Below, piece by piece: positions 1 to 9,016 of a DNA stretch of 64,000 nucleotides. The notes below the pieces were generated by a model. The model made no database searches. It was given only the letters and a program-made list of their open reading frames with translations, and had not been told where the DNA came from. Within the stretch, counting starts at the first letter, position 1. Each line of letters begins with the position of its first letter. A program made the position numbers and the translations under genes. This DNA is from Bacteroidota bacterium (GTDB lineage Bacteria > Bacteroidota > Bacteroidia > Chitinophagales > Chitinophagaceae): assembly GCA_025363385.1 (NCBI GenBank), contig JANYEA010000032.1, positions 1 through 64,000 on the forward strand, in the 5' to 3' direction.

Positions 1-150
1 TCTGAAACCTTTTCGAAAACTCTATGGCGTTTATTCCCTTAAACATAACTAAATTATTTAGACACAAAATACTAAATATATTAGTCATTACAAAGCCTTT
101 ATTTTATCTTCGAGAATTAAATACCTAATCCTAATATTTTAATAATTGGG

Positions 151-158
151 TACTTTTA
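151..158 (+). promoter_or_regulatory. Putative -7 promoter element of the LytTR regulator gene
   Basis: The octamer TACTTTTA differs from the Bacteroidota -7 consensus TAnnTTTG only in its last base and ends seven bases before the ATG at 165. No convincing -33 TTG was found at the usual spacing, so this is a weak call. If real, the mRNA would have almost no 5' untranslated region. The rest of bases 1-150 shows no gene or structure that I can support. Confidence 0.3.
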
Positions 159-164
159 GATACC

Positions 165-917
165 ATGCTTAAAGCAATTATTATAGATGATGAAGCGAAG
201 GCTAGAAGAATTCTTGAGACCTTTATAATTGAATATTGCCCACAAATCCAGATCTTGGCACTAGCCCAGGATGTACCTCAGGCAGTTAAAGCCATTCAAA
301 AATTAAAACCTGATGTTGTTTTCTTAGATATAGAAATGCCAGGCTATAATGGATTTCAATTACTTGATTTTTTTGGAGAAATTGATTTTGAAATAATATT
401 TACTACTGCCTATAGTGAGTTTGCTTTAAGGGCATTTCAGGTAAGTGCAATTGATTATTTGTTAAAACCTATTCAGATTGATCAATTAATTGCGGCTGTT
501 CACAAACTTGAAAAAATTCATGGTAACTCGTTTATTAGAGAAAGGATGGAAACCCTTCAAAAAAATTTAGAGGAGTATAAATTAAAAAAAATTGTTATTC
601 CTCTAAGTGAGGGAAGTCTTTTTGTAGAATTAAATGATATCGTTTTCTTAAAAGCGGAGGGTAGTTATGCCAATATTTTTTTCAAAGATGGAAATAAAGT
701 AATTGTAAGTAAAAACCTGAAAGATTATGAAGACCAACTCACATTGGAAGAAGGTTTTTTTAGAACCCATCGAAGCTTTTTGATAAATACAAATTATATT
801 AAACATATTAGTAGTGATGGGTCAGAAGCAACTATGGTGAATCAATCTATTATTAATATTTCGAGGGATCGCAAACAGGAATTTGCCAATTACATGAAAC
901 AAAAACATGTGGGTTAA
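165..917 (+). CDS. LytTR-family response regulator
   Basis: This is a two-domain response regulator of the LytR/AlgR type that should bind DNA when phosphorylated. Residues 1-120 are a receiver domain: the acidic pair D8/D9, the phospho-acceptor D55 within FLDIEMPG, and the conserved lysine in YLLKP are visible. Residues from about 145 to 245 form a LytTR DNA-binding domain, recognisable from FLKAEGSYANIFF and FFRTHRSFLINTNYI. The length of 250 residues is normal for the family. Such regulators usually sit beside a sensor kinase of the LytS/YehU type. None is present downstream, and the window edge lies 164 bp upstream without an open frame, so it appears orphan here. It converges on rnhB with a 2-bp gap. 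The target genes are unknown. Confidence 0.9.
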   Translation: MLKAIIIDDEAKARRILETFIIEYCPQIQILALAQDVPQAVKAIQKLKPDVVFLDIEMPGYNGFQLLDFFGEIDFEIIFTTAYSEFALRAFQVSAIDYLLKPIQIDQLIAAVHKLEKIHGNSFIRERMETLQKNLEEYKLKKIVIPLSEGSLFVELNDIVFLKAEGSYANIFFKDGNKVIVSKNLKDYEDQLTLEEGFFRTHRSFLINTNYIKHISSDGSEATMVNQSIINISRDRKQEFANYMKQKHVG

Positions 918-919
918 TT

Positions 920-1525
920 TTATTCGAATGGGAGCCGATTATCTTCTTTTGGCAAAATCGAAAAACTTTTTCTGTGGAATTTACTTAACCCAATTTCGGC
1001 AATAGCTTTTCTGTGATCCAAAGTACCATAACCCTTATTGCTGATCCAATTATAGGCAGGAAATTTTTTATGGAGCTTTTGCATAAATGCGTCTCGATGT
1101 GTTTTTGCGAGAATACTTGCTGCAGCAATGCTAGCATACTTGCCATCTCCTTTAATTACACATTGGTGTGGAATCATGGAATAATTTTGAAATCTATTCC
1201 CATCAATTAAAAGATATTCGGGTATTATTTTTAATTGCTGTATTGCTAGATGCATTGCCTTGATAGATGCCTTTAGAATATTAATTCGATCAATTTCTTC
1301 CTGTGATACTTTTGCTACTGCCCATGCTAAAGCAGTATGCTCGATAATTTCTTTTAGTAGTAAACGATTTTTTTCTGACACCTTTTTACTATCATTTAAA
1401 AGTGGGTGTGAAAAGTCTTTTGGTAGAATCACAGCTGCTGCAAAAACAGGTCCTGCATAACAACCCCGTCCTGCTTCGTCACAGCCAGCTTCTATGAGAT
1501 TATTTTGATAGTACGACAATAACAT
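920..1525 (-). CDS. rnhB: Ribonuclease HII
   Basis: RNase HII cleaves the RNA strand of RNA-DNA hybrids and starts removal of ribonucleotides misincorporated into DNA. The 201-residue protein has the family signature near the N-terminus, [14 protein letters not shown], carrying the first catalytic Asp-Glu pair. The second acidic motif is in YLLIDGN, and a later acidic residue is in KTHRDAFM. Length and motif spacing fit a complete enzyme. It is encoded convergently with the LytTR regulator and divergently from ctaA. No promoter matching the -7 consensus was recognised in front of it. Confidence 0.95.
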   Translation of the reverse strand: MLLSYYQNNLIEAGCDEAGRGCYAGPVFAAAVILPKDFSHPLLNDSKKVSEKNRLLLKEIIEHTALAWAVAKVSQEEIDRINILKASIKAMHLAIQQLKIIPEYLLIDGNRFQNYSMIPHQCVIKGDGKYASIAAASILAKTHRDAFMQKLHKKFPAYNWISNKGYGTLDHRKAIAEIGLSKFHRKSFSILPKEDNRLPFE

Positions 1526-1600
1526 ATATCTAAAATTCCCAAAACTTTATTACAGTATCAAATTCATTTTACAAAACGCATTCTAGAAAAAATATACTAC

Positions 1601-1608
1601 TAACTTTG
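1601..1608 (+). promoter_or_regulatory. -7 promoter element of ctaA
   Basis: TAACTTTG is a perfect match to the Bacteroidota -7 consensus TAnnTTTG. A -33 TTG is not obvious. Transcription would start near 1612-1615. This rules out the upstream TTG codon at 1606 as the translation start of ctaA and leaves the ATG codons at 1621 and 1633. Confidence 0.55.
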
Positions 1609-1632
1609 CCCTGTTTGAAAATGTTTTATATG

Positions 1633-2691
1633 CAGAAAATTGATAGGTCTTCAAAACTGGTTGCAATATGGCTCCTGATTGGAGTTGGAATGACGGTGAT
1701 ACAAATTGCGCTTGGGGGCATTACCCGATTAACTGGCAGCGGATTGTCGATTACACAGTGGGATGTGGTTACGGGTTCTTTACCCCCTTTAAACGAACAA
1801 CAATGGGTAATAGAATTTAACAAATACCGCCAAACTCCTCAGTTTCAATACTTGAATTTTGAATTTACCGTAACTGATTTCAAGTTTATTTTTTTCTGGG
1901 AATGGTTTCATCGTTTATGGGCAAGAACCATCGGATTAGTTTTTGCTGCTGGTTTTATTTATTTCCTTGTGAAAAGGCATTTTAAAAAAGAAATGATACA
2001 GCCTTTTTTATTCTTATTTGCACTTGGGGCACTTCAGGGGGCTATTGGTTGGATTATGGTGGCAAGTGGATTAACTGGTGATGCTGTATATGTAAAGCCA
2101 ACTCGTTTGGCGCTTCATTTTATTTTTGCCCTGGGATTGTTGACTTATACATATTGGTTTGCCCTGAGTTTATTAGTGAAACCTCAACAAATAATTATTC
2201 ATTCAGGAATCCGCAAATGGAATCTTGCGATCATTGCAGTACTTATTTTTCAATTATTATACGGTGCTTTAATGGCAGGACATAAAGCCGCAAATGTAGC
2301 AGCTACCTGGCCTACCATTAACGGAGAATGGATTCCTGCTCAATTATCGAATGGCAACAACTTTTTTGTGAACGCCATTGATAATAAAATATGGGTTCAT
2401 TTTGTACATCGGGGGCTTGCGTATCTTTTACTGGTAATGGTTTCTATTTGGTCTTTCCAGTTATATAAAACTAAAGGTGGCTTGCTTTTTAGTTACCTGC
2501 GTACAATGCCCATTGCAATCATTTTAATACAAGTACTATTAGGTATTTTAACTGTACTTGAAAGTGCAAATATATTGGCAGGTAACTGGGGAATGTTTGA
2601 ATGGATGGCCGAATTACACCAGTTAGTGGGTATGCTATTTTTATTGGTATTGGTTTCGATGTTATATGTGGTGAGACCCAAACAAGGTTAG
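1633..2691 (+). CDS. ctaA: Heme A synthase, COX15/CtaA family
   Basis: The product is a polytopic inner-membrane protein that oxidises the C8 methyl of heme O to give heme A for cytochrome c oxidase. Sequence support comes from the first transmembrane segment followed by GGITRLTGSGLSITQW, the FFWEWFHRLWAR segment with its heme-ligand histidine, TRLALHFIFAL in the middle, and HFVHRGLAYLLL plus ELHQLVGMLFLL in the C-terminal half. About eight membrane segments are visible, as in the family. I chose the ATG at 1633 (352 residues) because a -7 box occupies 1601-1608. The ATG at 1621 is an alternative. The ctaB, coxA and coxB genes are not in this window, so the gene stands apart from the oxidase operon. 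Confidence 0.9.
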   Translation, partial: QKIDRSSKLVAIWLLIGVGMTVIQIALGGITRLTGSGLSITQWDVVTGSLPPLNEQQWVIEFNKYRQTPQFQYLNFEFTVTDFKFIFFWEWFHRLWARTIGLVFAAGFIYFLVKRHFKKEMIQPFLFLFALGALQGAIGWIMVASGLTGDAVYVKPTRLALHFIFALGLLTYTYWFALSLLVKPQQIIIHSGIRKWNLAIIAVLIFQLLYGALMAGHKAANVAATWPTINGEWIPAQLSNGNNFFVNAIDNKIWVHFVHRGLAYLLLVMVSIWSFQLYKTKGGLLFSYLRTMPIAIILIQVLLGILTVLESANILAGNWGMFEWMAELHQLVGMLFLLVLVSMLYVVRPKQG

Positions 2692-2701
2692 AAATATTTG
2701 T

Positions 2702-3604
2702 TTAAGTTGGCTGAATCAAAGTAAAGCAGTTGGGAATCATTTCGATTTTGAACTCGGCTGCCGTTTCTTTTGGTTCTCCATCAATATGAAAGGGAGCGTG
2801 CTTATTATTTTTTATGGTAAGTGCATTCGTTTGAAAATACAAGATATTGTTCTTGCTCAGGTTCTCTACTAATTCAGTTAATTTATTATTGCCCCTAATT
2901 TGTTTTAATACTGCAAAGGGCATTTTTGCTTTGTTCATTTTTTGAACTACTACAATATCTAATAATCCATCATTTAAACTTGCTTTTGGGGCAATGGTAA
3001 CATTATTTCCAAACTGGTTGCTATTTGCTATACTGATGAAGTAGGCGTCAGTGAAAAAGGAAAAATTTTCTAGTACTATTTCAAATTGGTATGGGTGGGC
3101 TTTGAAATAATTAATCAGACCTTGTTGCGTATACGTCATCAAACCCCTGGATGCTTTACTGGCAAAATCATGCGCTACCTGTGCGTCAAATCCTACACCA
3201 CTAAGCATGCAAGAAAATTGGTTGTTGACCAGAAATGCATCAACCAGTTTTGCTTCGCCCTTAAGAATTAGCTGAATAGCTTCGATTGGTTTTTTTGGAA
3301 TGCCTGCTGCAAGTGCAAGTCCATTTCCCGACCCAACGGGAATAATTCCGAACTGAATTTTAGTGTTACGTAATGCGTTTACTACTTGGTTAACAGTACC
3401 ATCACCTCCAATGATAACGATATCTGTGACCTCTTCTGTTTCTATCTTATCTATTAAATCGTCATAATCCCCCGATGCATTGGTGAAAATAAATTCAAAA
3501 GGAATTTCTTTACCCTGCATCTCAGTATGCACCAAGCGGAGAATTTCATCTTTTTTGGTATTGCCAGAAATGGGATTGACTAAAAAGTTGATCTTTCTCT
3601 TCAT
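2702..3604 (-). CDS. Diacylglycerol/sphingosine-type lipid kinase (YegS/DagK family)
   Basis: This family phosphorylates lipid alcohols such as diacylglycerol. The 300-residue protein opens with INFLVNPISGN and carries the nucleotide-binding signature IIGGDGTVNQVVNAL at about residue 63, followed by GIIPVGSGNGLALAAGI, which together define the DAGK catalytic domain. The C-terminal half (ISIANSNQFGNNVTIAPKA, then LLDIVVV) matches the beta-rich YegS-like domain. It lies 35 bp downstream of fabH on the same strand, so the two are probably co-transcribed, which places it with membrane-lipid genes. The exact lipid substrate cannot be read from sequence. Confidence 0.85.
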   Translation of the reverse strand: MKRKINFLVNPISGNTKKDEILRLVHTEMQGKEIPFEFIFTNASGDYDDLIDKIETEEVTDIVIIGGDGTVNQVVNALRNTKIQFGIIPVGSGNGLALAAGIPKKPIEAIQLILKGEAKLVDAFLVNNQFSCMLSGVGFDAQVAHDFASKASRGLMTYTQQGLINYFKAHPYQFEIVLENFSFFTDAYFISIANSNQFGNNVTIAPKASLNDGLLDIVVVQKMNKAKMPFAVLKQIRGNNKLTELVENLSKNNILYFQTNALTIKNNKHAPFHIDGEPKETAAEFKIEMIPNCFTLIQPT

Positions 3605-3639
3605 AAAATCTATATCAAATAATCTTTGGAATTATGTCA

Positions 3640-4689
3640 TTACCATTTCAGTAATGCAGAAGCCCAAGTAAACCCACTACCGAAAGCTGCCAAACAAACT
3701 AGATCGCCTTCTTTTATTTTTCCATTTTGCCAAGCTTCACACAATGCAATTGGAACAGATGCTGCAGTTGTGTTTCCGTATTTCATAATGTTGTTATATA
3801 CTTGATCATCGCGAAGTTTTAGTTTCTGTTGTACAAACTGACTAATCCTAAGATTTGCCTGATGGGGAATTAAGATATTTAAATCTTCAGTGGTATACCC
3901 ATTTTGGGTTAATGCCTCTATAATTACTTCTGGAAATTTTACGATCGCTTTTTTAAATACAGTTGGGCCATCCATGAATGGAAATAACTGTGCATGATCG
4001 ATCATTTTATGACTCATAAACATTTCACCAATTTCTGCATCATCAAAGTCCGCAACCGGTGTTTCTATCCAATGGTTAGCATGTGAACCTGGGTTGTATT
4101 GTGCGAGTATTTCTGCACTTGCACCATCACTATGTAAATGAGTGCTTAATATTCCTTGATTCGCTTTTTCAGTAGGTTGCAATACAACAGCGCCAGCTCC
4201 ATCTCCGAAAATCACAGATACATTTCTACCCCTTGTGCTATAATCCAATCCCATACTATGTTTTTCAGCACCAATCACTAATATGTTTTTATACATGCCA
4301 GATTTAATAAACTGATCAGCTACACTAATGGCATATAAAAAACCACTACACTGGTTACGAATATCCAATGCACCCACTTCTTTCATATTCATCGCTCTTT
4401 GAACAAGTACCCCACATCCTGGGAAATAATAATCCGGCGATAATGTGGCAAAAACAATGAAGTCGATATCCTGCGCAGTAATACCAGCTCTTTCAATCGC
4501 AATTTTTGCAGCTTCCACTGCCATCGTGGTGGTAGTTTCTTCTGTACGTTTTGCGAACCTCCTTTCTTGAATACCCGTTCTTTCCTGAATCCAACTATCA
4601 TCTGTATCCATCCATTTTTTCAGATCATTATTGGTAACCACTTGTTCTGGAACATACATTCCAATACCTGCAATTTTACTGAGGGACAT
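3640..4689 (-). CDS. fabH: 3-oxoacyl-ACP synthase III (KAS III)
   Basis: KAS III condenses acyl-CoA with malonyl-ACP to start fatty-acid synthesis. The full catalytic triad is visible: the nucleophile C114 in IRNQCSGFLYAI, H276 in LIPHQANLRI, and N306 in KYGNTTAAS. The glycine-rich FGDGAGAVVL and the C-terminal FGSGFTWASALLKW are also typical. Its 349 residues make it slightly longer than E. coli FabH (317), as is common in Bacteroidota, where paralogs occur. It heads a minus-strand pair with the lipid kinase. The rest of the fab genes are elsewhere, so this may be one of two FabH copies. Confidence 0.92.
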   Translation of the reverse strand: MSLSKIAGIGMYVPEQVVTNNDLKKWMDTDDSWIQERTGIQERRFAKRTEETTTTMAVEAAKIAIERAGITAQDIDFIVFATLSPDYYFPGCGVLVQRAMNMKEVGALDIRNQCSGFLYAISVADQFIKSGMYKNILVIGAEKHSMGLDYSTRGRNVSVIFGDGAGAVVLQPTEKANQGILSTHLHSDGASAEILAQYNPGSHANHWIETPVADFDDAEIGEMFMSHKMIDHAQLFPFMDGPTVFKKAIVKFPEVIIEALTQNGYTTEDLNILIPHQANLRISQFVQQKLKLRDDQVYNNIMKYGNTTAASVPIALCEAWQNGKIKEGDLVCLAAFGSGFTWASALLKW

Positions 4690-4747
4690 AACAATCGTTT
4701 TAGTTTATGCTGACGAAGATAAGAGAATTTGAAATCGTCATTATTCT

Positions 4748-5743
4748 TTATTTTATGGCATTCATATGCATGATTTCTTGCATAAAATTGCTGGTTTCTT
4801 TTTCTACTCCAGGAACATCTTTCGATAATATAGGCGAGCCAAGTACATGATTTCCTGTATTGGGCATGGCAACTCCACGTTTCAATTCCTTTGCAGTTCC
4901 CAATTGTGTAAACATTTCTTTTGTGGCACTTACTTTTACCACAGGGTCCTGATTTTTTTCATCTTTAAAATAGTAAAGCGTTAATACTGGCTGCTTAATC
5001 GATTGGAAAGTTGCAGTATTCATTTTGGTTTCAAGTAATTCTTCCAATGAAGCCACTGCTTCTAATCTGTATTTTGTATTCCAATATTTAGCATATACAG
5101 TATCTGCCTGAATAATATTATAATTAGAACCTTTTACTAGTCTTGCAATTTGCACTCCCCATGGATTGTTCAATAGCCATGCATTTGGATCGTTAACGGC
5201 AATATTGGGTGAGTATAATATTAGGCCCGCTACTTCCGGATAAGTTGCAGCTAATTGTAATGCCAAAGTGCCACCTGTTGATGTTCCCATTAAAATTACT
5301 TTTTCACCTAACTGTTTCCCTATGGCATATGCCTGCTTAGCAGTTTCCCATAAATTATCGGCAGTCAGATTAACCAATGCCTCAGTAGTATCAATACCAT
5401 GTTCTGCTAATCTTGCTAAGTATAAGTTACAGCCAAATTTTTTTGCCATGTCTATATGTGTGGGCGCGCCTTCCATTTTGCTGGCACTAAATCCGTGCAG
5501 GTAAACAATGGCGTATGCTGTTTTTTGTTTACCAATTGGATCTGCCCAAATGATTTCTGCTTCATTATTTTTTTTAACGGCATGCTTAGATTCAACTTGC
5601 TGTACATAATTTAATAAGGCAATTGGTTCAGCAGGTACAGAGGGTAATTCTGAACTGTAAACAGGTTTTGCAGGATGTGGTCCGAACCAGTAAACAAAAA
5701 AAAGCACCAGGGTTATTGTAAGAAATATTTTAAGCAAACGCAT
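4748..5743 (-). CDS. Membrane-anchored alpha/beta hydrolase
   Basis: This is an alpha/beta-hydrolase fold protein of 331 residues whose substrate is unknown. An N-terminal hydrophobic segment (residues 4-20, without a lipobox cysteine) should anchor it in the membrane with the catalytic domain in the periplasm. The oxyanion-hole region YLHGFSASKMEG, the nucleophile elbow GTSTGG with S155, and a C-terminal histidine in NTGNHVLGS give a plausible Ser-His pair. An acidic third member, probably in the YYFKDEKNQDP region, is less certain. The gene lies 58 bp upstream of fabH on the same strand and may be co-transcribed with it. An esterase or lipase function is possible but is inference only. Confidence 0.75.
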   Translation of the reverse strand: MRLLKIFLTITLVLFFVYWFGPHPAKPVYSSELPSVPAEPIALLNYVQQVESKHAVKKNNEAEIIWADPIGKQKTAYAIVYLHGFSASKMEGAPTHIDMAKKFGCNLYLARLAEHGIDTTEALVNLTADNLWETAKQAYAIGKQLGEKVILMGTSTGGTLALQLAATYPEVAGLILYSPNIAVNDPNAWLLNNPWGVQIARLVKGSNYNIIQADTVYAKYWNTKYRLEAVASLEELLETKMNTATFQSIKQPVLTLYYFKDEKNQDPVVKVSATKEMFTQLGTAKELKRGVAMPNTGNHVLGSPILSKDVPGVEKETSNFMQEIMHMNAIK

Positions 5744-5855
5744 GAAGTAATCATTTAAGATGAAAAATTAAATTAGATGAAAATATTGAATCGATCATAG
5801 AAAGCTGGTTCATTGGTGTAATAATTTAACTATATTGGCTAACCAAAATTGCTGT

Positions 5856-6980
5856 ATGACTGCACCAAAACGATTTCTTGCCCTGGATGTATTCAGGGGG
5901 ATGACTATTTGCCTGATGATCATTGTAAATACGCCAGGAAATGATATGACTTTTGCTCCGCTACTTCATGCCAAATGGCATGGATTTACTCCAACTGATC
6001 TAGTATTTCCATCCTTTTTATTTGCTGTTGGTAATGCGATGAGTTTTGTAATGCCTAAATGGGCGGGTATGAGTCAATCTGCCATTCTTACCAAAATATT
6101 CAAACGCACAGCGCTCATATTTCTACTTGGGTTTTTAATGTATTGGTTTCCCTTTGTGCGATACAATGAAAATAGCCACCAATTTATGATGGCTCCATTA
6201 AGTGATACCAGGATATTAGGCGTGCTACAAAGAATAGCACTTTGTTATGGTATTGGATCTTTGATGATTTATTTCCTGAAACCAAGGCTGGCACTAATTG
6301 CAAGTATTTTTTTTCTATTTCTCTATTGGGGTCTTTGTGTTTGGTTCGGAGATTCTTCTGATCCATTTAGTATTACTGGGAATGCCGGTTTGAAATTAGA
6401 CCTCTGGTTATTTGGTGAATCTCATTTATACCATGGTGAAGGTTTTGCCTTTGATCCGGAAGGACTATTAAGCACTTTACCAGCTATCGCCAATGTAGTT
6501 GCCGGGTTTACAGTTGGGGCATATGTTCAGAAAAAAGGGAAGGAATTTGAGGGACTAACAAAACTTTTATTAACTGGTGCCTTGTTGTTATTTCTTGCTT
6601 ATTGTTGGAATATGGTTTTCCCTATCAACAAAAAACTATGGACTTCCAGCTTTGTTTTAATCACGGTAGGGCTCGATTGCATCATCATTTCGGCTATTAT
6701 TTATCTGATCGACTTCAAAAACAAGACGAGATTTACTTATTTCTTCGAGGTCTTGGGTAAAAACCCACTTTTTGTGTATTTGCTATCTGAAATTTTGGTC
6801 ATTTGCTTGTATATCACTCCAATGGGAGATAACTTAAACCTATTCAGCTGGATATATATAAGTATATTTAGTTATGCTGGAAATTATTTTGGATCTCTGC
6901 TCTTTTCAGTGAGCTATATGATGGTTTGTTGGTCAGTTGGTTATGCATTAGACAAGCGTAAAATCTATGTTCGTGTATAG
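5856..6980 (+). CDS. Multi-pass membrane protein, DUF5009/heparan-alpha-glucosaminide acetyltransferase-like
   Basis: The protein belongs to the acyltransferase-3-like superfamily that includes human HGSNAT and bacterial NagX. The marker is the N-terminal LALDVFRGMTICLMIIVNTPG followed by GFTPTDLVFPSFLFAVGNAM. About ten hydrophobic segments spread over 374 residues, so it is an inner-membrane protein. Homologs in Bacteroidota often sit with N-acetylglucosamine or glycan genes. Here the neighbours give no such hint, because it is flanked by a divergent hydrolase and typA. I chose the ATG at 5856 because the upstream in-frame TTG at 5835 lies in a promoter-like stretch. Transfer of an acyl group to an amino sugar is plausible but unproven. 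Confidence 0.75.
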   Translation: MTAPKRFLALDVFRGMTICLMIIVNTPGNDMTFAPLLHAKWHGFTPTDLVFPSFLFAVGNAMSFVMPKWAGMSQSAILTKIFKRTALIFLLGFLMYWFPFVRYNENSHQFMMAPLSDTRILGVLQRIALCYGIGSLMIYFLKPRLALIASIFFLFLYWGLCVWFGDSSDPFSITGNAGLKLDLWLFGESHLYHGEGFAFDPEGLLSTLPAIANVVAGFTVGAYVQKKGKEFEGLTKLLLTGALLLFLAYCWNMVFPINKKLWTSSFVLITVGLDCIIISAIIYLIDFKNKTRFTYFFEVLGKNPLFVYLLSEILVICLYITPMGDNLNLFSWIYISIFSYAGNYFGSLLFSVSYMMVCWSVGYALDKRKIYVRV

Positions 6981-7007
6981 CCATTCTATTAAGTTTTAAG
7001 TTGCCCA

Positions 7008-7037
7008 TTGCCCTCCGGCCTTAAAGCCGTACCTTTG
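7008..7037 (+). promoter_or_regulatory. Promoter of typA (-33 TTG and -7 TACCTTTG)
   Basis: TTG at 7008-7010 and TACCTTTG at 7030-7037 are separated by 19 bases, which matches the Bacteroidota primary sigma factor promoter (TTG-N19-21-TAnnTTTG). The start codon of typA follows 17 bases after the -7 element. Confidence 0.65.
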
Positions 7038-7054
7038 CAGCCTTAAAATTTTAC

Positions 7055-8869
7055 ATGGAAATAAGAAATATTGCTATCATCGCCCACGTAGATCATGGCA
7101 AAACAACATTGGTAGACCGTATTTTACAGACTACTAAGGTCTTTAGAGACAACCAGGATACTGGCGATTTGATCATGGATAGTAACGACCTTGAAAGAGA
7201 AAGGGGTATTACCATCTTCAGTAAAAATGCAGCTGTTACCTATAAAGGAGTAAAAATAAATGTAATTGATACACCAGGTCACTCTGACTTTGGTGGAGAA
7301 GTTGAACGTGTGTTGAAAATGGCTGATGGTGTTATCCTTTTGGTGGATGCATTTGAAGGACCTATGCCTCAAACACGTTTCGTATTACAAAAAGCATTAC
7401 ACCTTAATCTTAAGCCGATTGTTGTTATCAATAAAGTAGATAAGGCAAACTGCAGACCTGATGAAGTGCATGATGCAGTTTTTGAATTATTCTTCAATCT
7501 AGATGCAACAGAAGAACAATTAAATTTTCCTACTTTCTATGGTAGTGGTAAAAACGGTTGGTTCAACGACAGCTTAACCCAAACTGAAGACATTCTTCCT
7601 TTGATGGATGGTATTATTAAATATGTACCAGAACCAAAAGTATCTGATGGAACTTTGCAAATGCAAATTACTTCTTTAGATTATTCTTCTTTCTTAGGAA
7701 GAATTGCCATTGGAAAAGTAACAAGAGGTTTGATAAAAGAAGGACAAACTATTGCACTTGTTCAAGGTGATGGTACGTTTAAAAGAAGTAAAGTAAAAGA
7801 ATTATACGTGTTTGAAGGCATGGGTAAACGCAAGGTAGCAGAAGTGTTAACTGGCGATTTGTGTGCAGTGGTTGGTTTAGATGATTTCAATATTGGTGAT
7901 ACTATTGCTGATCTTGAAAATCCAGAAGCCTTACCAGTAATTAGTGTTGATGAGCCTACGATGAGTATGACTTTCAGCATTAACAACTCTCCTTTCTTTG
8001 GAAAGGATGGTAAGTTTGTTACTTCACGTCACCTGCGTGATCGTTTGATGAAAGAAACTGAAAAGAACTTAGCATTACGTGTAGAAGATACAGATAGTGC
8101 TGATAGCTTTTTAGTATTCGGTCGCGGTATCTTACACCTTGGAATTCTTGTTGAAACCATGCGTCGTGAGGGATATGAATTAACTGTGGGTAATCCTCAG
8201 GTATTGGTGAAACAAATTGATGGCAAGAAACACGAGCCATATGAAAATTTGGTAGTTGATGTACCAGGTGAATTTAGCGGTAAAGTAATCGACCTTGTTA
8301 CCCAACGGAAGGGTGAAATGCAGATCATGGAAAGCAAAGGTGAAATGCAACATTTGGAGTTTGAAATTCCTTCTCGTGGATTGATTGGCTTACGTTCTCA
8401 AATGCTTACAAATACTGCTGGTGAAGCTGTAATGGCACACCGCTTTATTGAGTACAAACCTTGGAAAGGACCAATTCCTGGAAGAAGTAATGGTGTATTG
8501 ATTGCAAAGTTTGGGGGTACTACCACCGCTTACTCTATTGATAAATTACAAGATCGTGGATCGTTCTTTATTGAACCAAGCGATGAAGTATATGCTGGCC
8601 AGGTGATTGCAGAACATATTAAACCAGGTGATTTAAATGTGAATGCAGTGGAAATGAAAAAGCTAACCAACCACCGTGCAAGCGGAAGTGATGATAGCGT
8701 TCGTATCGTTCCAAAATTGCAGTTTACTTTAGAAGAGTGTATGGAATATATTCAACAAGATGAGTGTATAGAAGTTACTCCTAAAAATATTCGTATGCGT
8801 AAAGTGGTATTGAATGAAGATGACAGAAAGAAGAGCTCAAAGAGCATGCAAAGCGAAGCAGTTGGATAA
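7055..8869 (+). CDS. typA: Ribosome-associated GTPase TypA/BipA
   Basis: TypA/BipA is a translational GTPase related to EF-G. It binds the ribosome and aids 50S assembly and stress adaptation. All G motifs are visible: AHVDHGKTTL (G1, residues 10-19), the switch region with ERERGITIFSKN, DTPGHSDFGGEVER (G3), NKVDKANCR (G4) and a GSGKNGW segment near G5. Domains II, III and V and the BipA-specific C-terminal domain follow, including EIPSRGLIGLRSQML and the basic NHRASGSDD segment. The length of 604 residues is typical. The gene is monocistronic, with its own promoter upstream and a strong terminator 35 bp after the stop. Confidence 0.97.
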   Translation: MEIRNIAIIAHVDHGKTTLVDRILQTTKVFRDNQDTGDLIMDSNDLERERGITIFSKNAAVTYKGVKINVIDTPGHSDFGGEVERVLKMADGVILLVDAFEGPMPQTRFVLQKALHLNLKPIVVINKVDKANCRPDEVHDAVFELFFNLDATEEQLNFPTFYGSGKNGWFNDSLTQTEDILPLMDGIIKYVPEPKVSDGTLQMQITSLDYSSFLGRIAIGKVTRGLIKEGQTIALVQGDGTFKRSKVKELYVFEGMGKRKVAEVLTGDLCAVVGLDDFNIGDTIADLENPEALPVISVDEPTMSMTFSINNSPFFGKDGKFVTSRHLRDRLMKETEKNLALRVEDTDSADSFLVFGRGILHLGILVETMRREGYELTVGNPQVLVKQIDGKKHEPYENLVVDVPGEFSGKVIDLVTQRKGEMQIMESKGEMQHLEFEIPSRGLIGLRSQMLTNTAGEAVMAHRFIEYKPWKGPIPGRSNGVLIAKFGGTTTAYSIDKLQDRGSFFIEPSDEVYAGQVIAEHIKPGDLNVNAVEMKKLTNHRASGSDDSVRIVPKLQFTLEECMEYIQQDECIEVTPKNIRMRKVVLNEDDRKKSSKSMQSEAVG

Positions 8870-8904
8870 TATCCTTGATATCATCCTTGAATGAATAGTT
8901 TACG

Positions 8905-8932
8905 ATCCCTGGCGTTGCCGGGGATTTTTTTG
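8905..8932 (+). terminator. Intrinsic terminator of typA
   Basis: The arms ATCCCTGGC (8905-8913) and GCCGGGGAT (8917-8925) form a nine-pair stem with one G-U pair and a three-base loop. A run of seven T residues follows directly. Confidence 0.88.
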
Positions 8933-9016
8933 TTTTTTTAGGAAATTATTGGCCAAATATATGGAGCACATCTTTAGAACTTACGTAATATTGAATGCAT
9001 CAATAGATATTTGGTT